From Microcystis panniformis FACHB-1757 (GTDB lineage Bacteria; Cyanobacteriota; Cyanobacteriia; Cyanobacteriales; Microcystaceae), in NCBI RefSeq assembly GCF_001264245.1, contig NZ_CP011339.1, forward strand, positions 2,294,001 through 2,358,000: a DNA stretch of 64,000 nucleotides, written 5' to 3'. Of the stretch, positions 62,177-64,000 are shown one piece after another. The translations under genes were made by a program, and so were the position numbers. A model generated the notes under the pieces. The model made no database searches and was not told the DNA's origin. It saw only the letters and a program-made list of their open reading frames with translations. How positions within the stretch are numbered: the stretch's first letter is position 1; the number at the start of each line of letters is the position of its first letter.

Positions 62177-63562
62177 GTGGTTTACGACTTAGTAATTATT
62201 GGTGCCACTCCTGCGGGGATAGAAGCGGCTTTGTTGGCTGTTCACCTCAAAAAAAGGGTGGCTTTAGTGCAACAGCCTTCTAGGGACAATTTAGAGGCAT
62301 CTGAGGACATTTTTAGCAAGGGCTACAGCCAAATTATCCATCTCTATAAACTGCTGAATCATTGGCAAGAAACGGCCATTTATCCCCAATGGCAACGGTT
62401 GCGGCAATGGCTAGAGGAAGTAGATAAAACTATTAATAAACATCATTCTTTAGCGAGATTAGCCACGGAAGGAATAGATGTGATCCCGGGTGGGGGGGAA
62501 TTTGTCCGGCTGCCCCATTTAGGATTTGTGGTTAATGGTCGGCAATTGTTGGCTAAACACTATCTTATCGCCACGGGTTTTTATCCGCAAGTCCCGAAAA
62601 TTTTCGGCTTAGATGAGGTTAATTATTTTACCGCTCAAACCCTTTGGCAAGGGCCAAATTTAGACAAGTTGGGACAACATTTAGGGATTATTGGCAACAG
62701 CAGCATGGCTGTGAGTTTAGCGCAAATTCTCCGACGTTTAGGGAAAGAAATTAGCTTAATTATCGAGGATAGTTATCTACTGCCAGATATTGATCGGGAA
62801 ATTTCCCATTTAGTTACTGCCATTTTAGAAGCGGAAGGAATTAAGATTTTACCCGGCTATTGTCCTAGTCAAGTGAAAGCGATCGAGGGTCAAAAATGGT
62901 TACAATTAGGCAATCATGTCATTGAAGTCGATGATCTCATTTTTGCTGGTAATTATCAAGTCAATGAACAGGGATTAAATTTGGCTGGGGTGGGAGTTAA
63001 ACTAGAGGAGGGATTAATTAGGGTTAATCAGCAATTACAAACCGATAATTCCCGCATTTATGCCCTAAATTTGCTCAGAAATAATTATCCCGATCCTACT
63101 TTAAATCACCGGGCTGCTTTTGGGTTAGTCAAGCATCTGCTCACGGGAGAAAAATTTAACTTTAATCCCGGGCAAATTCCCTCATTTATTGCTTTCGATC
63201 CTGCGATTGCTTGGGTGGGTTTAACTGGAAAAGCAGCCCAGGACAGCTATGGTGAGGAGGTAAAGATGATCAACTATCCAATTAAAAATATGGTCCCACA
63301 GCAAATCTGGGGGGAAACCACGGGATTTTGTCAATTAATCTACCGACAAGATGGTAAAATACTGGGAGCGCAAATAGTCGGTAATCAAGCAGCAGAAATG
63401 ATTAGTATTATCAGTTTAGCTTTACAAGAAAATTTAACCATACAATCCCTCAATAAAAATATTTATGCTTGGGGAAGTATGGGAGAGATTATCGGAGAAA
63501 TGACGCAATTAATCCCCCAGAAAAAATCTTGGTTAACTTGGCTAAAACAATTATTCAGATAA
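62177..63562 (+). CDS. FAD-dependent NAD(P)-disulfide-oxidoreductase-like protein
   Basis: 461 residues from GTG 62177. FAD-binding YDLVIIGATPAGIEAALLAV, a second Rossmann fold LGIIGNSSMAVSLAQIL, then RIYALN, and a C-terminal dimerisation-like domain (FIAFDPAIAWVGLTGKAAQD; GAQIVGNQAAEMIS). The redox-active CxxxxC of glutathione/lipoamide/mercuric reductases is absent, so a dithiol mechanism is unlikely. Substrate unknown. Precedes tmk by 25 bases on the same strand, so possibly co-transcribed. Confidence 0.82.
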   Translation: MVYDLVIIGATPAGIEAALLAVHLKKRVALVQQPSRDNLEASEDIFSKGYSQIIHLYKLLNHWQETAIYPQWQRLRQWLEEVDKTINKHHSLARLATEGIDVIPGGGEFVRLPHLGFVVNGRQLLAKHYLIATGFYPQVPKIFGLDEVNYFTAQTLWQGPNLDKLGQHLGIIGNSSMAVSLAQILRRLGKEISLIIEDSYLLPDIDREISHLVTAILEAEGIKILPGYCPSQVKAIEGQKWLQLGNHVIEVDDLIFAGNYQVNEQGLNLAGVGVKLEEGLIRVNQQLQTDNSRIYALNLLRNNYPDPTLNHRAAFGLVKHLLTGEKFNFNPGQIPSFIAFDPAIAWVGLTGKAAQDSYGEEVKMINYPIKNMVPQQIWGETTGFCQLIYRQDGKILGAQIVGNQAAEMISIISLALQENLTIQSLNKNIYAWGSMGEIIGEMTQLIPQKKSWLTWLKQLFR

Positions 63563-63587
63563 TTAGATTGAGAAGGAAGATTAAATT

Positions 63588-64000
63588 ATGAAACCGAAAT
63601 TTATTGTCTTTGAAGGTATTGACGGATCGGGAACAAGTACCCAAGCAAAACTCTTACAAGAATATTTTTTAAAGCGCGGGGAAAAAGCAGTTTTAAGTCC
63701 GGAACCTTCCGAGGGAGTCATCGGTCGTTTGATTCGAGAAATAATGCAAACTAATCTTATTTCTATCAAAGATAAAAATAAATTTGACCGACAAATGGCC
63801 TATTTATTTGCAGCCGATCGCCATGATCACTTATATAATGATCACGATGGCGTTTTTAAACTTATTCACCAAGAACAAACCCACGTTATCACTACTCGTT
63901 ATTATTTTTCTTCCCTGGCCTACAATTGCAATAATCCCGAAGAATTTGCTTTTATTCGGCAGTTAAATCAACATTTTCCCAATCCAGATATAGTTATTTA
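63588..64000 (+). CDS. tmk: Thymidylate kinase, 3' end outside window
   Basis: ATG 63588 with AGGAAGA about 9 bases upstream. Visible 137 residues: KPKFIVFEGIDGSGTSTQAK (P-loop), SPEPSEGVIGRLIREIM, AYLFAADRHDHLYN and THVITTRYYFSSLAYN, all Tmk-like. The P-loop reads GIDGSGTSTQ rather than GxDGxGKST, with Thr in place of the usual Lys; variants of this kind occur in some dNMP kinases. Phosphorylates dTMP to dTDP. The frame is open at the right edge. Confidence 0.85.
   Translation, partial: MKPKFIVFEGIDGSGTSTQAKLLQEYFLKRGEKAVLSPEPSEGVIGRLIREIMQTNLISIKDKNKFDRQMAYLFAADRHDHLYNDHDGVFKLIHQEQTHVITTRYYFSSLAYNCNNPEEFAFIRQLNQHFPNPDIVI

Overview
The window looks like a chromosome segment of a bloom-forming unicellular cyanobacterium, most likely Microcystis aeruginosa or a close relative (inference). 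Supporting signs are: scattered HIP1 octamers (GCGATCGC); cyanobacterial genes such as a kaiA-like/kaiB pair, a LabA-like NYN protein, a plant-type ferredoxin, an NDH-2 and PEP-CTERM proteins; and a very high load of insertion sequences, MITEs, heptamer arrays and broken genes.

Layout. 1-10.6 kb: an edge-truncated formylglycine-generating-enzyme-like (FGE/SUMF1) gene, a phoH remnant, a frameshifted cysK, then a minus-strand island. The island holds toxin-antitoxin genes (HicB, two MntA/HepT pairs of which one is broken, BrnT/BrnA) lying between a VWA-PP2C gene pair and its likely partner, a protein kinase-FGE fusion. Both FGE genes end in stretches of NNC codons like the variable regions of diversity-generating retroelements (DGRs); no reverse transcriptase is in the window. 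10.8-16.1 kb: thioredoxin, NnrU/Z-ISO-like membrane protein, 2Fe-2S protein, a kaiA3-like/kaiB operon, an NDH-2 and a GAF protein. 16.3-23.5 kb: IS and MITE debris, a broken Uma2-family gene, a frameshifted membrane protein, glyQ, an IS630 element and a frameshifted lipoxygenase. 23.8-28.8 kb: the str operon (rpsL-rpsG-fusA-tuf-rpsJ, minus strand).

28.8-33.3 kb: a HigB/HigA-ImmA toxin-antitoxin locus destroyed by a MITE, an IS630 element, a nonsense codon and an ISL3 element. 33.4-38.2 kb: nurA, labA-like, metG, plsC. 39-42.5 kb: a two-gene ParA(nuclease fusion)/ParB-like operon next to an IsrB-type RuvC gene with a clearly folded upstream RNA. 42.5-46.4 kb: a partial copy of the 15-16 kb NDH-2/GAF locus, an ISL3 element, a decayed IS630 and a xisI remnant. 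46.6-56.2 kb: hemC; a sulfur operon (ETHE1-like, rhodanese, TauE-like); petF; a PRXL2-like gene with anmK; a TnpB element with one nonsense codon; thiS and thiE separated by heptamer arrays. 56.4-64 kb: a serine-recombinase-like protein lacking its catalytic serine, two paralogous PEP-CTERM genes, hisIE, an FAD oxidoreductase and the start of tmk.

A caution runs through the window. Five genes need one extra base in a short run to be read through: rpsL, cysK, the kinase-FGE gene, the 18.3 kb gene and lipoxygenase (twice). Because rpsL is essential, at least some of these are probably base-calling or assembly errors rather than real mutations. The clearest signals beyond routine annotation are the DGR-like variable regions, the interrupted VWA/PP2C/kinase-FGE system, the PD-(D/E)XK-ParA/ParB-like operon, the IsrB RNA and the apparently inactive serine recombinase.
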